The notes under the pieces: model-generated | Told to the model about the DNA's origin: nothing | Database searches by the model: none | Seen by the model: the letters and a program-made list of their open reading frames with translations, nothing else | In this document: in pieces, positions 17,833 through 25,638 of the stretch | Layout of the letters: each line of letters opens with the position of its first letter | Position numbering within the stretch: position 1 is the stretch's first letter | Assembly (NCBI GenBank): GCA_023262325.1 | Contig: JALRBS010000066.1 | Span: forward strand, 1-64,000 | DNA from: Ilumatobacteraceae bacterium | GTDB taxonomy: Bacteria; Actinomycetota; Acidimicrobiia; Acidimicrobiales; Ilumatobacteraceae | DNA length: 64,000 nt | Direction of reading: 5' to 3' | Position numbers and translations under genes: made by a program

Positions 17833-18396
17833 ATGGCGGCATCTCAGGATCGATCCGAATTCATCTCAGAACTCATCAACTTGCTTGCGGGTCCTGTCAC
17901 CGCTGGAGTGAAGAAGGCAGGTGAAGCAAACCGTAAGCGGATGGAGATTCAAGAACACGTCGAACATCTCGTCGGTGAATTGCAGCACACCATCGCTGTT
18001 GGTCAACGTCTCGTACGGCTGCTCGACGACATCGAGGAACCACTCCGCGCTGCGCTCCCCCAGTTGACGCGAGCTGCGGATTTGCTTGGTCGGATTCTTG
18101 ACGAAGCCCCTGATGACCTTCCGACAAAGTTGCGTTCTTCAGCGGAGTCGCTCACAAAGTTGGCAGATGGCCTGGGTCCGTTGATGTTGCTTGCTCAGGG
18201 GGCGGCTGGAATGTTTGGTGGCAGTGCACGACCAGCATCGGCGCCAACGAGCGCTACTGCTCGGACGGCGTCGAAACCACCAGCTGGCACGTCAGCAAAG
18301 TCGTCCTCGGCTGCGAAGAAGTCGACTCGCACACCACCGAAAACATCATCCTCAGCAACACCAGTGAAAAAGCGGGCCACCTCGAAGAAGTCGTGA
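17833..18396 (+). CDS. Helical protein with histone H1-like basic C-terminal tail
   Basis: A 187-residue protein. The first 130 residues are helical (LAGPVTAGVKKAGEANRKRMEIQ, LVGELQHTIAVGQRLVRLLDDIEEPLRAALPQLTRAADLLGRIL), with amphipathic rather than transmembrane character except AAGMFGG. The last 50 are Ser/Ala/Thr/Pro/Lys, resembling H1/HupB tails, so nucleic-acid or envelope-polymer contact is possible. No family was recognised. A TAGCGT box overlapping the gcvP stop codon lies 7 nt before ATG 17833. Confidence 0.65.
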   Translation: MAASQDRSEFISELINLLAGPVTAGVKKAGEANRKRMEIQEHVEHLVGELQHTIAVGQRLVRLLDDIEEPLRAALPQLTRAADLLGRILDEAPDDLPTKLRSSAESLTKLADGLGPLMLLAQGAAGMFGGSARPASAPTSATARTASKPPAGTSAKSSSAAKKSTRTPPKTSSSATPVKKRATSKKS

Positions 18397-18423
18397 TGTT
18401 CGGGTCGCCGCGACGAGCGACGC

Positions 18424-19494
18424 TCAGTTGCGAACAAATGGCGTAGTGACAACTTTGCCGTCGAGGAGCGTACCGCGCACGTCGATGTGCACTGATGCAC
18501 CAACTTGGGTATCAGGCGTCACAAATGCAAGGGCAATACCGTGCTGCAACGTTGGAGAAAAGTTGCCCGAGGTAACGATGCCAATTGATTGACCACTCAT
18601 GACGACGGCTGCACCTGCTCGAGGTGGGCGGCGTCCCTCGGTTGCGATACCAACAAGTTTGCGGTGTATTCCTCGTTCAAGTTCGGCCTTCAGCGCCCTG
18701 TCCCCTCGGCAGCCTGAGTCGAGTGAGACGACCCAGCCGAGTCCAGCTTGAAATGGGGTGATTCCCGGACCTAATTCGTGTCCGTGCAGAGGCAGGCCGG
18801 CTTCGAGGCGAAGGGTGTCGCGGGCGCCGAGCCCTGCCGGGGTCGCCCCGGCAGCGCGCAGTGCATTCCAGATCTCGGCGGCGTGTTCGCTCGGTACTGC
18901 GAGTTCGATGCCCCGCTCACCGGTGTATCCCGTTCCCGCTGCCGTACACGCAACTCCGAGCACCTCCAGATTGTTCACTCTGAACCGCCCAAGATGGGCA
19001 AGTTCATCGCTGAGTTGCGATGCGACCGATGACCAATCGGGTCCTTGCAGCGCGATGATCGCGCGTGTCGTCGTGATGTCGGTGCCGCCAAGCGCATGTC
19101 GAACGGCGTCGGTGTTTGACGCGTTCGGCATGACGTCGAGGGTTCCGTTCGGGTGCCACCAGATGATGATGTCATCGAGCACCGAACCGTCGTCATCGAG
19201 GAGGTGGGTGTACTGCGCCCGACCGGGCTCGATCTTGTGAAGGTCGTTGGTCAGCGTTGCCCTGACGGTTTCCGGCGCGTGAGCGTCGCTCAACCGAACG
19301 GTGCCGAGGTGCGATACGTCGAAAATTGCCGCGGAGGTTCTGCACGCGAGGTGTTCGGCGATCGTGCCGGAGTATTCAAGCGGCATCGACCAACCGCCAA
19401 ATGAAGCAAATTTGGCGCCAAGCTCGAGGTGAACGGCGTGTAGTGGCGAGTGCTTCTCGCTCAGAGGGATGCCGCTTTCGCCTGTGTGCTCCAC
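18424..19494 (-). CDS. gcvT: Glycine cleavage T-protein (aminomethyltransferase)
   Basis: A 356-residue protein with the GcvT/folate-binding fold: SPLHAVHLELGAKFASFGGWSMPLEYSG at the N-terminus, CRTSAAIFDVSHLGTVRL, then GERGIELAVPSEHAAEIWNAL and GLGARDTLRLEAGLPLHGHEL with the conserved GARDxLRLEAG folate motif. It transfers the aminomethyl carbon to tetrahydrofolate, releasing ammonia. ATG 19494 lies inside the 3' end of the MerR gene (34-base overlap), so the two are read together. It is separated from gcvP by a convergent gene. Confidence 0.94.
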   Translation of the reverse strand: MEHTGESGIPLSEKHSPLHAVHLELGAKFASFGGWSMPLEYSGTIAEHLACRTSAAIFDVSHLGTVRLSDAHAPETVRATLTNDLHKIEPGRAQYTHLLDDDGSVLDDIIIWWHPNGTLDVMPNASNTDAVRHALGGTDITTTRAIIALQGPDWSSVASQLSDELAHLGRFRVNNLEVLGVACTAAGTGYTGERGIELAVPSEHAAEIWNALRAAGATPAGLGARDTLRLEAGLPLHGHELGPGITPFQAGLGWVVSLDSGCRGDRALKAELERGIHRKLVGIATEGRRPPRAGAAVVMSGQSIGIVTSGNFSPTLQHGIALAFVTPDTQVGASVHIDVRGTLLDGKVVTTPFVRN

Positions 19495-19919
19495 AGCGGA
19501 ATGAGCTGTGCGTCAACATCGTCTTTGACGCTCGAGAGTGACAGTACGTTTAACACGCCCTGGCCATTACGAACGACGTCGATAAGTTCGTCGCCCTGCG
19601 CAAGCACGACCGTCTGTCCGCTGATGACGAGATGCGCTGATGAGATGTCGGTTGTGACGTGTGATCGGAGATATTCAAAGACTGCACGCACCGATTCAAG
19701 TTTGATTCCCGCGTCAAGAAGCGTCTTGATCACTCGCAGCTCGAGCAGATCTTGGTAGCTGTATCGGCGACGTGACCCGCTCCCCGCCGCGTCGGTGAGG
19801 GATGGACGAATCAGGTCGGTGCGAGCCCAATAGTCGAGCTGTCGGTAGCTGATACCAACAATTTCGGCGGTGTGCTTGCCGCTAAAACCGTCAATCATCT
19901 GTTCGTTGTGTGTTGGCAT
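19461..19919 (-). CDS. MerR-family regulator upstream of gcvT
   Basis: A 152-residue regulator. An N-terminal MerR helix-turn-helix (TAEIVGISYRQLDYWARTDLIRPS, then SGSRRRYSYQDLLELRVIKTLLDAGIKLESVR) is followed by a 75-residue effector domain ending in WSTQAKAASL. The syntenic Mycobacterium gene is Rv1830. ATG 19919 has a GGGGAG Shine-Dalgarno 7 nt upstream. The coding region overlaps gcvT, so it may regulate its own operon and the glycine genes, which is inference. Confidence 0.85.
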   Translation of the reverse strand: MPTHNEQMIDGFSGKHTAEIVGISYRQLDYWARTDLIRPSLTDAAGSGSRRRYSYQDLLELRVIKTLLDAGIKLESVRAVFEYLRSHVTTDISSAHLVISGQTVVLAQGDELIDVVRNGQGVLNVLSLSSVKDDVDAQLIPLWSTQAKAASL

Positions 19920-19942
19920 CGTCGTTCTCCCCAAGGACCAGA

Positions 19943-19967
19943 CCACAATGGCGTAACTACCACAATG
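19943..19967. repeat. Direct repeat CCACAATG (two copies, 17-bp period) upstream of merR-gcvT
   Basis: CCACAATG is present at 19943-19950 and 19960-19967 in the 116-base gap ahead of the MerR gene. A 17-base period places both copies on similar helix faces. A regulator-binding site is plausible. It lies downstream of a possible minus-strand -10 box TAGCAT at 19978-19983. Confidence 0.45.
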
Positions 19968-20035
19968 TGACTCTGCAATGCTAAGGACGCTTTCGCGCGG
20001 TGTCAACCGTCAGTTGCTAAGAGCGCCGAAACCGG

Positions 20036-20527
20036 TTACGCCTGAAAGTCCTCAGGGCTCACATTCTTTAAGAAATCTTGGAACTCGTCGAGAATCTCGT
20101 CCTCGTCCACCGTGTCATTGTCGGGCTCGATCCGACCTGCGACATCGAGTACCTCGTCCGACGCAAAGATCTCGGCGCCGGTTCGAACTGCGAGTGCACA
20201 TGCATCCGAAGGGCGGCAGGACAAGGTGGTCGTCACGCCGTCGCCATCGACGAGGCTCACCTCGGCGATGAAGATGTGGTCACGCATTTCGGTGATCGTC
20301 ACAGCGCTCAGCCGATGGTCAAGCGCCTCAACAACGGTTACGAGCAGGTCGTGAGTGAGTGGTCGAGGGGGTTGGATTCCTTGAAGCGCTGCATGTATCG
20401 ATGCTGCTTCCGGATTGCCGATGAGAATCGGCAGCAACCGACCCGAACCCTCAAGTTCCTTTAGGAGCATCATTGGCGTGTTTGCCGGAAGTTCGACACG
20501 AACACCAAGGAGTTCCATTCGCTGCAT
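20036..20527 (-). CDS. Bifunctional nuclease-family (DUF151) protein
   Basis: A 163-residue protein of the BFN/DUF151 family: MELLGVRVELPANTPMMLLKE at the N-terminus, RLLPILIGNPEAASI, then RPLTHDLLVTVVEALD, LSCRPSDACALAVRTGAEIFA (family signature) and an acidic tail. Plant BFN members show nuclease activity, bacterial roles are unclear. It corresponds to Rv1829 in the M. tuberculosis gcvH region. ATG 20527 is supported by TACTGT 6 nt upstream. An in-frame ATG at 20518 is the alternative. Confidence 0.85.
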   Translation of the reverse strand: MQRMELLGVRVELPANTPMMLLKELEGSGRLLPILIGNPEAASIHAALQGIQPPRPLTHDLLVTVVEALDHRLSAVTITEMRDHIFIAEVSLVDGDGVTTTLSCRPSDACALAVRTGAEIFASDEVLDVAGRIEPDNDTVDEDEILDEFQDFLKNVSPEDFQA

Positions 20528-20533
20528 GGTCAG

Positions 20534-20539
20534 ACAGTA
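20534..20539 (-). promoter_or_regulatory. Putative -10 box TACTGT for the DUF151 gene
   Basis: Minus-strand TACTGT ends 6 nt before ATG 20527, which decides between two nearby ATG codons. Confidence 0.5.
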
Positions 20540-20604
20540 GCGGCAGCGATGTTCATGAGGCGCAATCAGCGACGAGTTCAACGCCGACGCCAAGTCTGTA
20601 CGGC

Positions 20605-21402
20605 TTAGTCGACGAGGTCGTCGAGCGCGATCTGCATGAGCGCTGCACGCAGTTTTGCGCCGGCATCAGAGAGTTCGTGTGCTTGTGTGCGTGAACGCAC
20701 GCGCGAGGCGCTGTCGCGTTGGCGAAGTTGGTGTGCGAGTAATTGTTCGATGAGCGATGCTTCACGCTCTGCGGCCGTCTTCCATCCCCGCAGGTGGCGG
20801 GCATCGATGCCGTAGCGCAAGAGAATCCGCGCTGCGCTGCCAACGGCGACCTCATGATCGCCGTAGGTAGAACTTCCGTGCTGGCGACGAACCGCAACGA
20901 TGCCATATGACTCAAGTTCGGTGAGTTCTTGCTCGGTGAGTCCGGTCATCCGTTTGTACTCGGCTCGGTCGAGTACGACTCCAGAGATAAATCGAGATGC
21001 ATTACTGGTCGGGCGCGGCGTCGGTTCGATGGCGCTCAACGTTCGCGCCGTTCTCGAGGTCGGGTGTGCCCGACTCACCGGCGGCGGGTCATCGGGAATC
21101 GGTATCCGCTCGATACCTTCCGGTCGCGAAATTTCAGAGGATGGGTCGATCTCCCCCGAGTCGATGCGGTCTTTGATGACTCTCAGCGGGAGGTAGTTCT
21201 CGCGTTGTTCGGTGAGAATGACTCGAAGAAGGTCGACGTCGAGTTGGTGAAATTTCCGATACCCCGATGTCGTCCGTTCGGGATTGATGAGGCCTTGACT
21301 CTCGAGAAAGCGAATTTTCGAAATGGTGACGTCAGGGAACTCTTCGACAAGAATTCCAAGTACCTCCCCGATCGAGAGATAGTCGGCGCTCGTTTCAGCC
21401 AT
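20605..21402 (-). CDS. MerR-family regulator (Rv1828-like)
   Basis: A 265-residue regulator with the N-terminal winged helix YLSIGEVLGILVEEFPDVTISKIRFLESQGLINPERTTSGYRKF and a long C-terminal region with LTEQELTELESYGIVAVRRQHGSSTYGDHEVAVGSAARILLRYGIDARHLRGWKTAAEREASLIEQLL. Length and layout match M. tuberculosis Rv1828, which sits directly after garA. ATG 21402 falls within the last codons of the FHA gene (8-base overlap), so translation is coupled. Confidence 0.87.
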   Translation of the reverse strand: MAETSADYLSIGEVLGILVEEFPDVTISKIRFLESQGLINPERTTSGYRKFHQLDVDLLRVILTEQRENYLPLRVIKDRIDSGEIDPSSEISRPEGIERIPIPDDPPPVSRAHPTSRTARTLSAIEPTPRPTSNASRFISGVVLDRAEYKRMTGLTEQELTELESYGIVAVRRQHGSSTYGDHEVAVGSAARILLRYGIDARHLRGWKTAAEREASLIEQLLAHQLRQRDSASRVRSRTQAHELSDAGAKLRAALMQIALDDLVD

Positions 21403-21880
21403 CCGCGCGCTCGAAGAATACGAGGCGGAATTTACCGACCTGAACCTCGTCGCCATGGTGTAGCAACGCAGCGTCGATACGTTCCTGATTCACATAGGTG
21501 CCGTTCAATGATCCGGAATCGAGCACCTCGTACGACGAGTCGCGTCGAACGATTGCCGCGTGACGGCGCGACACGGTGATGTCGTCGAGGACAATTTCGG
21601 AATCAGGGTGACGACCGATTCGGGTCGTCTCGGCATCCAGTGTGAATCGCGCGCCGGCGAGACCACCTGATCGAATAATTAATGTGCCGACTCCAGATGC
21701 GAGTTCGCCGAATTGCACGCTGACATCATCGGCGGTTCCGGGTGCGTCTTGCAGTGGGTCGACGGTCATCAAGGTGATCGTTCGATCGTCCAGCACATCG
21801 AGGGGTGCGCCACAACTCGAACAGAAGTTGCTCGATGGTGGATTGCGATGCCCGCACTGGTTGCAAAACACGTATGACAT
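21395..21880 (-). CDS. garA: GarA/OdhI-like FHA protein with an N-terminal zinc ribbon
   Basis: A 161-residue protein. Residues 1-25 form a zinc ribbon (C6, C9, C20, C23) absent from mycobacterial GarA. A linker with the threonine-rich patch DRTITLMTVDP (about 32-42) stands where GarA has its phosphorylated threonines. The FHA domain (about 75-155) shows RIGRHPDSEIVLDDITVSRRHA and SLNGTYVN, with phosphothreonine-binding Arg, Ser and Asn. GarA controls 2-oxoglutarate and glutamate metabolism by binding target enzymes unless phosphorylated. Its place directly after gcvH is as in M. tuberculosis (Rv1826-Rv1827). Confidence 0.87.
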   Translation of the reverse strand: MSYVFCNQCGHRNPPSSNFCSSCGAPLDVLDDRTITLMTVDPLQDAPGTADDVSVQFGELASGVGTLIIRSGGLAGARFTLDAETTRIGRHPDSEIVLDDITVSRRHAAIVRRDSSYEVLDSGSLNGTYVNQERIDAALLHHGDEVQVGKFRLVFFERADG

Positions 21881-21883
21881 GTG

Positions 21884-22264
21884 TCAGCCCTCCGTGAGTG
21901 CTTCGTACTCGGCTGCCGTCAGCAAGCCGTCTACTGCGTGGTCGTCCACCTGCAATTCGAGTATCCAGCCATCTCCGTAGGGGTCTGTGTTCAGTAGCCC
22001 TGGATTGTCCACGAGCGCAGTGTTCACTGCAGTTACCGTGCCGGCGATGGGGCTGTACACCTCTGAAACAGATTTGGTGCTTTCAACCTCGCCGCACATT
22101 GCACCTCCTGCGAACGCAGCGCCTACGTCGGGCAGATCGACAAAGACGACATCACCGAGCGCGTCTTGGGCGTAGTCCGTAATACCAACCCGAACGAGAC
22201 CGGGAGCTGTGGTGAGAACCCACTCATGATCACTTGAGTAGCGAAGATTCGCTGGCACTTCCAT
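21884..22264 (-). CDS. gcvH: Glycine cleavage H-protein
   Basis: A 126-residue lipoyl carrier of normal length. YSSDHEWV, VGITDYAQDALGDVVFVDLP and the lipoylation motif VESTKSVSEVYSPIAG with K64 are intact, as is LVDNPGLLNTDPYGDGWIL. It shuttles the aminomethyl group between GcvP and GcvT. A TACGGT box at 22272-22277 lies 7 nt before ATG 22264, so it probably has its own leaderless promoter that also serves garA and the downstream MerR gene. Confidence 0.96.
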   Translation of the reverse strand: MEVPANLRYSSDHEWVLTTAPGLVRVGITDYAQDALGDVVFVDLPDVGAAFAGGAMCGEVESTKSVSEVYSPIAGTVTAVNTALVDNPGLLNTDPYGDGWILELQVDDHAVDGLLTAAEYEALTEG

Positions 22265-22271
22265 CCACGCA

Positions 22272-22277
22272 ACCGTA
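22272..22277 (-). promoter_or_regulatory. Putative -10 box TACGGT for gcvH-garA-merR
   Basis: Minus-strand TACGGT ends 7 nt before ATG 22264; no riboswitch is seen here, unlike gcvP. Confidence 0.5.
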
Positions 22278-22320
22278 GCGGGTACGACTGACGCCTAGCA
22301 CGCCGTTGATAGTGACAATT

Positions 22321-22926
22321 TCACGACGATGATCGCGACTGGGCGACGGCCTGCCGAACCAACGGAACGTAGGCAACGCCGGTGTAGAGGCTGAGGACAA
22401 TTCCGGGAATCCCGAGTATCCATGCTGCGAGAGCAAAAGCGCCCGCGATCGGCATGCCGCTCTCCCCCATGAGGAAGCCAGGAAAGGTGAACATCAGAAG
22501 AAATGCCGCCGTTTTGCCCCACCAGGTGACATCAAACCGCTGCATTGAAAACACAATGGTTCCGATCAGCATCATCAGCCCGACAAGAACCTCTCGAGCG
22601 AGCACGATGACGGAAAACCACAGCGGAACGGTTCCGTCGATAATGAGCGCGACGATGCTCACCACAAATAGCAACCGGTCCACGGTTGGGTCGAACACCT
22701 TGCCGAACTCACTCGTCTGGTTCAGGCGGCGTGCAAGGAACCCGTCAACCCAGTCGGTCGCCCCAATTGCGCCAAGTAGCCACGCTGCGACATGTCGGTT
22801 CTCTCGCCCAAAGAGCACCCAGAGAAAGAGGGGCAGACAGAGCAATCGGAGCAAGGTAATGGCATTAGGAATCGTCCACAGACCGTCGAACATCGACGGG
22901 CTTGCACTGCGAGTGTCGGTTGCCAC
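22321..22926 (-). CDS. pgsA: CDP-alcohol phosphatidyltransferase (PgsA-like)
   Basis: A 201-residue integral membrane enzyme. The CDP-alcohol signature is complete: DWVDGFLARRLNQTSEFGK with VFDPTVDR after it (DxxDGxxARxxxxxxxxGxxxDxxxD). About six hydrophobic segments are present, from ITLLRLLCLPLFLWVLF to IPGIVLSLYTGVAYV. It would join CDP-diacylglycerol to glycerol-3-phosphate or another alcohol. The same gene type (pgsA2, Rv1822) stands near gcvH in M. tuberculosis. GTG 22926 is 7 nt behind a TAGAAT box. Confidence 0.88.
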   Translation of the reverse strand: MATDTRSASPSMFDGLWTIPNAITLLRLLCLPLFLWVLFGRENRHVAAWLLGAIGATDWVDGFLARRLNQTSEFGKVFDPTVDRLLFVVSIVALIIDGTVPLWFSVIVLAREVLVGLMMLIGTIVFSMQRFDVTWWGKTAAFLLMFTFPGFLMGESGMPIAGAFALAAWILGIPGIVLSLYTGVAYVPLVRQAVAQSRSSS

Positions 22927-22933
22927 AGTTGCG

Positions 22934-22939
22934 ATTCTA
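22934..22939 (-). promoter_or_regulatory. Putative -10 box TAGAAT for pgsA
   Basis: Minus-strand TAGAAT ends 7 nt before GTG 22926. The divergent HIT promoter lies only 20 bases away. Confidence 0.5.
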
Positions 22940-22958
22940 CGTAATCGTCGTCGGTCGC

Positions 22959-22964
22959 TACGCT
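22959..22964 (+). promoter_or_regulatory. Putative -10 box TACGCT for the HIT gene
   Basis: TACGCT ends 6 nt before ATG 22971 and favours it over an extended frame reaching back into pgsA. Confidence 0.5.
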
Positions 22965-22970
22965 CCGTGC

Positions 22971-23396
22971 ATGCCTACCATCTTCACCCGAATTCTTGAT
23001 GGCGAGATTCCCGGCACCTTCGTCTGGAGAGATGACCTGTGTGCGGCGTTTATGTCGATCAATCCAATGGCGCACGGTCATACCCTTGTTGTCCCGATCG
23101 CCGAGGTCGATCACTGGATCGATCTCCCGCCCGAAGTTGCGGCGCATCTCTTCGAGATCTCGCGTCGAGTCGGGATCGCACAACAGCAGTGCTTTTCGCC
23201 GGAACGAATTGGCGTCATCGTCGCTGGGTACGAGGTGCCGCACACCCACATTCATGTGATACCGACGAATGAGATGGGTGACCTCGCGTTCGCAAACGCG
23301 GCGTCCTCAGTCGATCGCGAGTCGCTCGAATCTGCTGCGTCAGCAATTATTCAGGCACTTGAATCAGCCGGCTACACAACAGGGGTGCATTCATGA
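22971..23396 (+). CDS. HIT-family nucleotide hydrolase/transferase
   Basis: A 141-residue histidine-triad protein. IFTRILDGEIPGTFVWRDD and FMSINPMAHGHTLVVP are the usual N-terminal strands. The triad is PHTHIHVIPTNEMGDL (about 96-111). HIT proteins of this group hydrolyse AMP from nucleotide conjugates or dinucleoside polyphosphates. Its stop overlaps the ATG of the serine hydrolase gene (ATGA), so they form an operon. Confidence 0.9.
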   Translation: MPTIFTRILDGEIPGTFVWRDDLCAAFMSINPMAHGHTLVVPIAEVDHWIDLPPEVAAHLFEISRRVGIAQQQCFSPERIGVIVAGYEVPHTHIHVIPTNEMGDLAFANAASSVDRESLESAASAIIQALESAGYTTGVHS

Positions 23397-24598
23397 CACA
23401 CGGATGCGACGTCCAGCGACTTGCTCGTATTGACGAGCACTTCGCCTCATACGTGGACGATGGACGACTCGCCGGATGGCAGGTCATGGTTGCCCGGCAT
23501 GGCGAGATCGCCCATTCATCGACATACGGGGTGCGCGACCTCGCCTCGGGAGCGGCCTTCAGCGAAGACACCGTGGTTCGTTTGTATTCGATGACGAAAC
23601 CGCTCACGACGCTTGCAGCGATGCAGCTCGTGGAGCAGGGAAAGATCCAACTTAAGGATCCGGTTGCTGCATATATTCCTTCGTTCGGAAGCACGAGGGT
23701 GTATCGCTCAGGATCCGCTCAACGTCCGATGACTGAGCCGCAGGTGTTGCCAATGCAGATCTGGCACCTCATGACGCACATGTCGGGGTTGACATACGGC
23801 TTCCACAACGTTCATCCGGTTGATGCGATGTACCGCGCTGCAGGGTTTGAGTGGGCACATCCAGAAGGTCTGACACTTGCAGAGATTTGCGATCTCTGGG
23901 CATCGATTCCGCTCGTATTTCAGCCGGGAACCGAATGGAACTATGGCGTTTCAACCGATGTGCTTGGTCGGGTCGTCGAGGTCGTGTCGGGACTTGATCT
24001 TGAGACCTATCTGCAGCGTTTTGTTCTTCAGCCTCTCGGTATGTCGGACACAAGTTTTTACATTGACGACGAGAATCGAAAGTCACGACTCGCGAGTTTG
24101 TACATTCCGCACCCCGAATCTGGAACAGCAATTGAGGCACCGGCGGCGCTGCTTCGACCCGATCGACCGATGTACCTGTCAGGCGGCGGCGGACTGTACG
24201 GAACGGCGAGTGACTACATGCGGTTCTGTCAAATGTTGCTCAACGGTGGGTTCCTCGATGGTGAACGGGTAATTGGGAGGCAGACGATCGAGTACATGAG
24301 TCTCAATCACCTTCCCGGCAACGTTGATCTTGAGGTGATCGGTCGGCCGCTGTTCGCAGAGTCCACGTACACCGGAGTTGGATTCGGCCTCGGATTCTCT
24401 GTGGTCATCGACCCGGCAGCAAACAAGGTGCCGTCGTCCCGCGGAGAAATCGCCTGGGGCGGAGCAGCGAGTACGGCGTTTTGGGTGGATGCGCACGAGG
24501 ACCTCGCAGTCGTATTCCTCACACAATTGTTGCCGTCGAGCACACATCCAATACGTCCGAAGTTGAAACAACTCGTCTATCAGTCGCTCATCGACTGA
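23393..24598 (+). CDS. Class C beta-lactamase-fold serine hydrolase
   Basis: A 401-residue protein of the esterase/beta-lactamase C (EstB) family. The SxxK motif is S66-M-T-K69 in VRLYSMTKPLTTLAAMQLV. The YxN-like motif is WNYGVSTDVLGRVVEVVSG (about 183-201). The KTG-equivalent is probably near GEIAWGGAASTAFWVD. No signal peptide is seen, so it is likely cytoplasmic and acts on esters rather than beta-lactams. It starts within the stop of the HIT gene. Confidence 0.87.
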   Translation: MTHGCDVQRLARIDEHFASYVDDGRLAGWQVMVARHGEIAHSSTYGVRDLASGAAFSEDTVVRLYSMTKPLTTLAAMQLVEQGKIQLKDPVAAYIPSFGSTRVYRSGSAQRPMTEPQVLPMQIWHLMTHMSGLTYGFHNVHPVDAMYRAAGFEWAHPEGLTLAEICDLWASIPLVFQPGTEWNYGVSTDVLGRVVEVVSGLDLETYLQRFVLQPLGMSDTSFYIDDENRKSRLASLYIPHPESGTAIEAPAALLRPDRPMYLSGGGGLYGTASDYMRFCQMLLNGGFLDGERVIGRQTIEYMSLNHLPGNVDLEVIGRPLFAESTYTGVGFGLGFSVVIDPAANKVPSSRGEIAWGGAASTAFWVDAHEDLAVVFLTQLLPSSTHPIRPKLKQLVYQSLID

Positions 24599-24610
24599 GG
24601 CGTCGCTTGC

Positions 24611-25345
24611 CTAGAACAGGGTTCCTTCCGGTCCAACGGTTACTTCAGTGAGGTGAGCGCCCTCGTTTCTCGCATTGTTCACGTCGATCGAAACCTCGTG
24701 CTCGTTGAGCACGCTCGGCCCGGCAGGTCGCAACAGCACATCAAGAAGCTCGCGGGCATCGTCAGGTTCGCATGTCAACCAGGCGTCAACGTCGCTTGGC
24801 TCAAGAATGACTGGCATCCGATCGTGAATGGGCCGCATGGTGTCGTTCGGTCCAGTTGTGAGTAGGCAGACGGCGCTACCTCCCGGGGGCAGGCGACCAT
24901 CTCCCCTTTCGAGTTCGCACATCGCCGCTACGAGCAACGGTGCACCGTCGGCGCGCCGGAAATAGTGCGGTCGCTTTGCTGGCTTGCCGGACGCCGATCG
25001 AGGTCCGTCGTGCGTCGCTGGTGCCCACTCGTAGAAACCGTCAATCGGCAGTATGCATCGGCCGCTGCGCATTGCATGTCGAAATGAGGGCTTCTCCCAG
25101 GCAGTTTCGCTTCGGGCGTTTGCAAGACGTTGCGAGAGGGATTTCTGCTGAGTCCACTTCGGCACGAAGCCCCATGACATTGTTGTCAGAGCGCGGCGAT
25201 GATCGTCGTCGCGCATGACGATCACGTTGGTTGACGGAGCAATGTTGAATCGAGGCGAGAATCGGTCGTGCGTGGAGTCGGCAACAGCGCCGAGTATTTC
25301 GGCGAGCACATATGGGTCGGTTGCCTGTACAAATCTCCCGCACAC
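24611..25345 (-). CDS. SOS-response-associated peptidase (SRAP/YedK/HMCES) family protein
   Basis: A 244-residue SRAP protein. Starting at GTG 25345 puts the catalytic cysteine at position 2 (CGRF), as the family requires after methionine removal. A longer frame from 25369 would bury it. Other family parts are FNIAPSTNVIVMR, SQRLANARSETAWEKPSF, RCILPIDGFYEWAP and IHDRMPVIL with the active-site histidine. SRAP proteins form a covalent link with abasic sites in single-stranded DNA. An AAAGGA Shine-Dalgarno lies 6 nt upstream. I see no lexA-type box nearby. Confidence 0.9.
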   Translation of the reverse strand: MCGRFVQATDPYVLAEILGAVADSTHDRFSPRFNIAPSTNVIVMRDDDHRRALTTMSWGFVPKWTQQKSLSQRLANARSETAWEKPSFRHAMRSGRCILPIDGFYEWAPATHDGPRSASGKPAKRPHYFRRADGAPLLVAAMCELERGDGRLPPGGSAVCLLTTGPNDTMRPIHDRMPVILEPSDVDAWLTCEPDDARELLDVLLRPAGPSVLNEHEVSIDVNNARNEGAHLTEVTVGPEGTLF

Positions 25346-25597
25346 GACTCGTCCTTTCTTGATTCGCAACGTTCGATGAGGGAAGTATCGCAGTTCATTC
25401 CGGTTCTCGATTGTGCGGACGAGTATTCGGCGATCGCCGATCCTGGTGGACGCAATCCGTCATATTCATGTTTCGCGGCGATAGCGTTTCCATGCCGCAC
25501 AGAATTCCATGTGTTGTGGGTTCGCTGACCGGGAATTGGTTCCTCCGATCTTCGTGAACCGCCCTCTACGACAGCTTCAGACTTTCGAAGCGCTGAA

Positions 25598-25606
25598 CCC
25601 CCCCCC
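25598..25606 (+). repeat. Run of nine C residues in the leader of the DEAD-box helicase gene
   Basis: A homopolymer of nine C lies 33 bases before ATG 25639. The 293 bases between the SRAP start and this helicase hold no supportable gene. Such runs can vary in length between cells or be a sequencing weak point. Confidence 0.6.
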
Positions 25607-25638
25607 AACGCGCAATTGCGCCACACACTGGAGATTTC

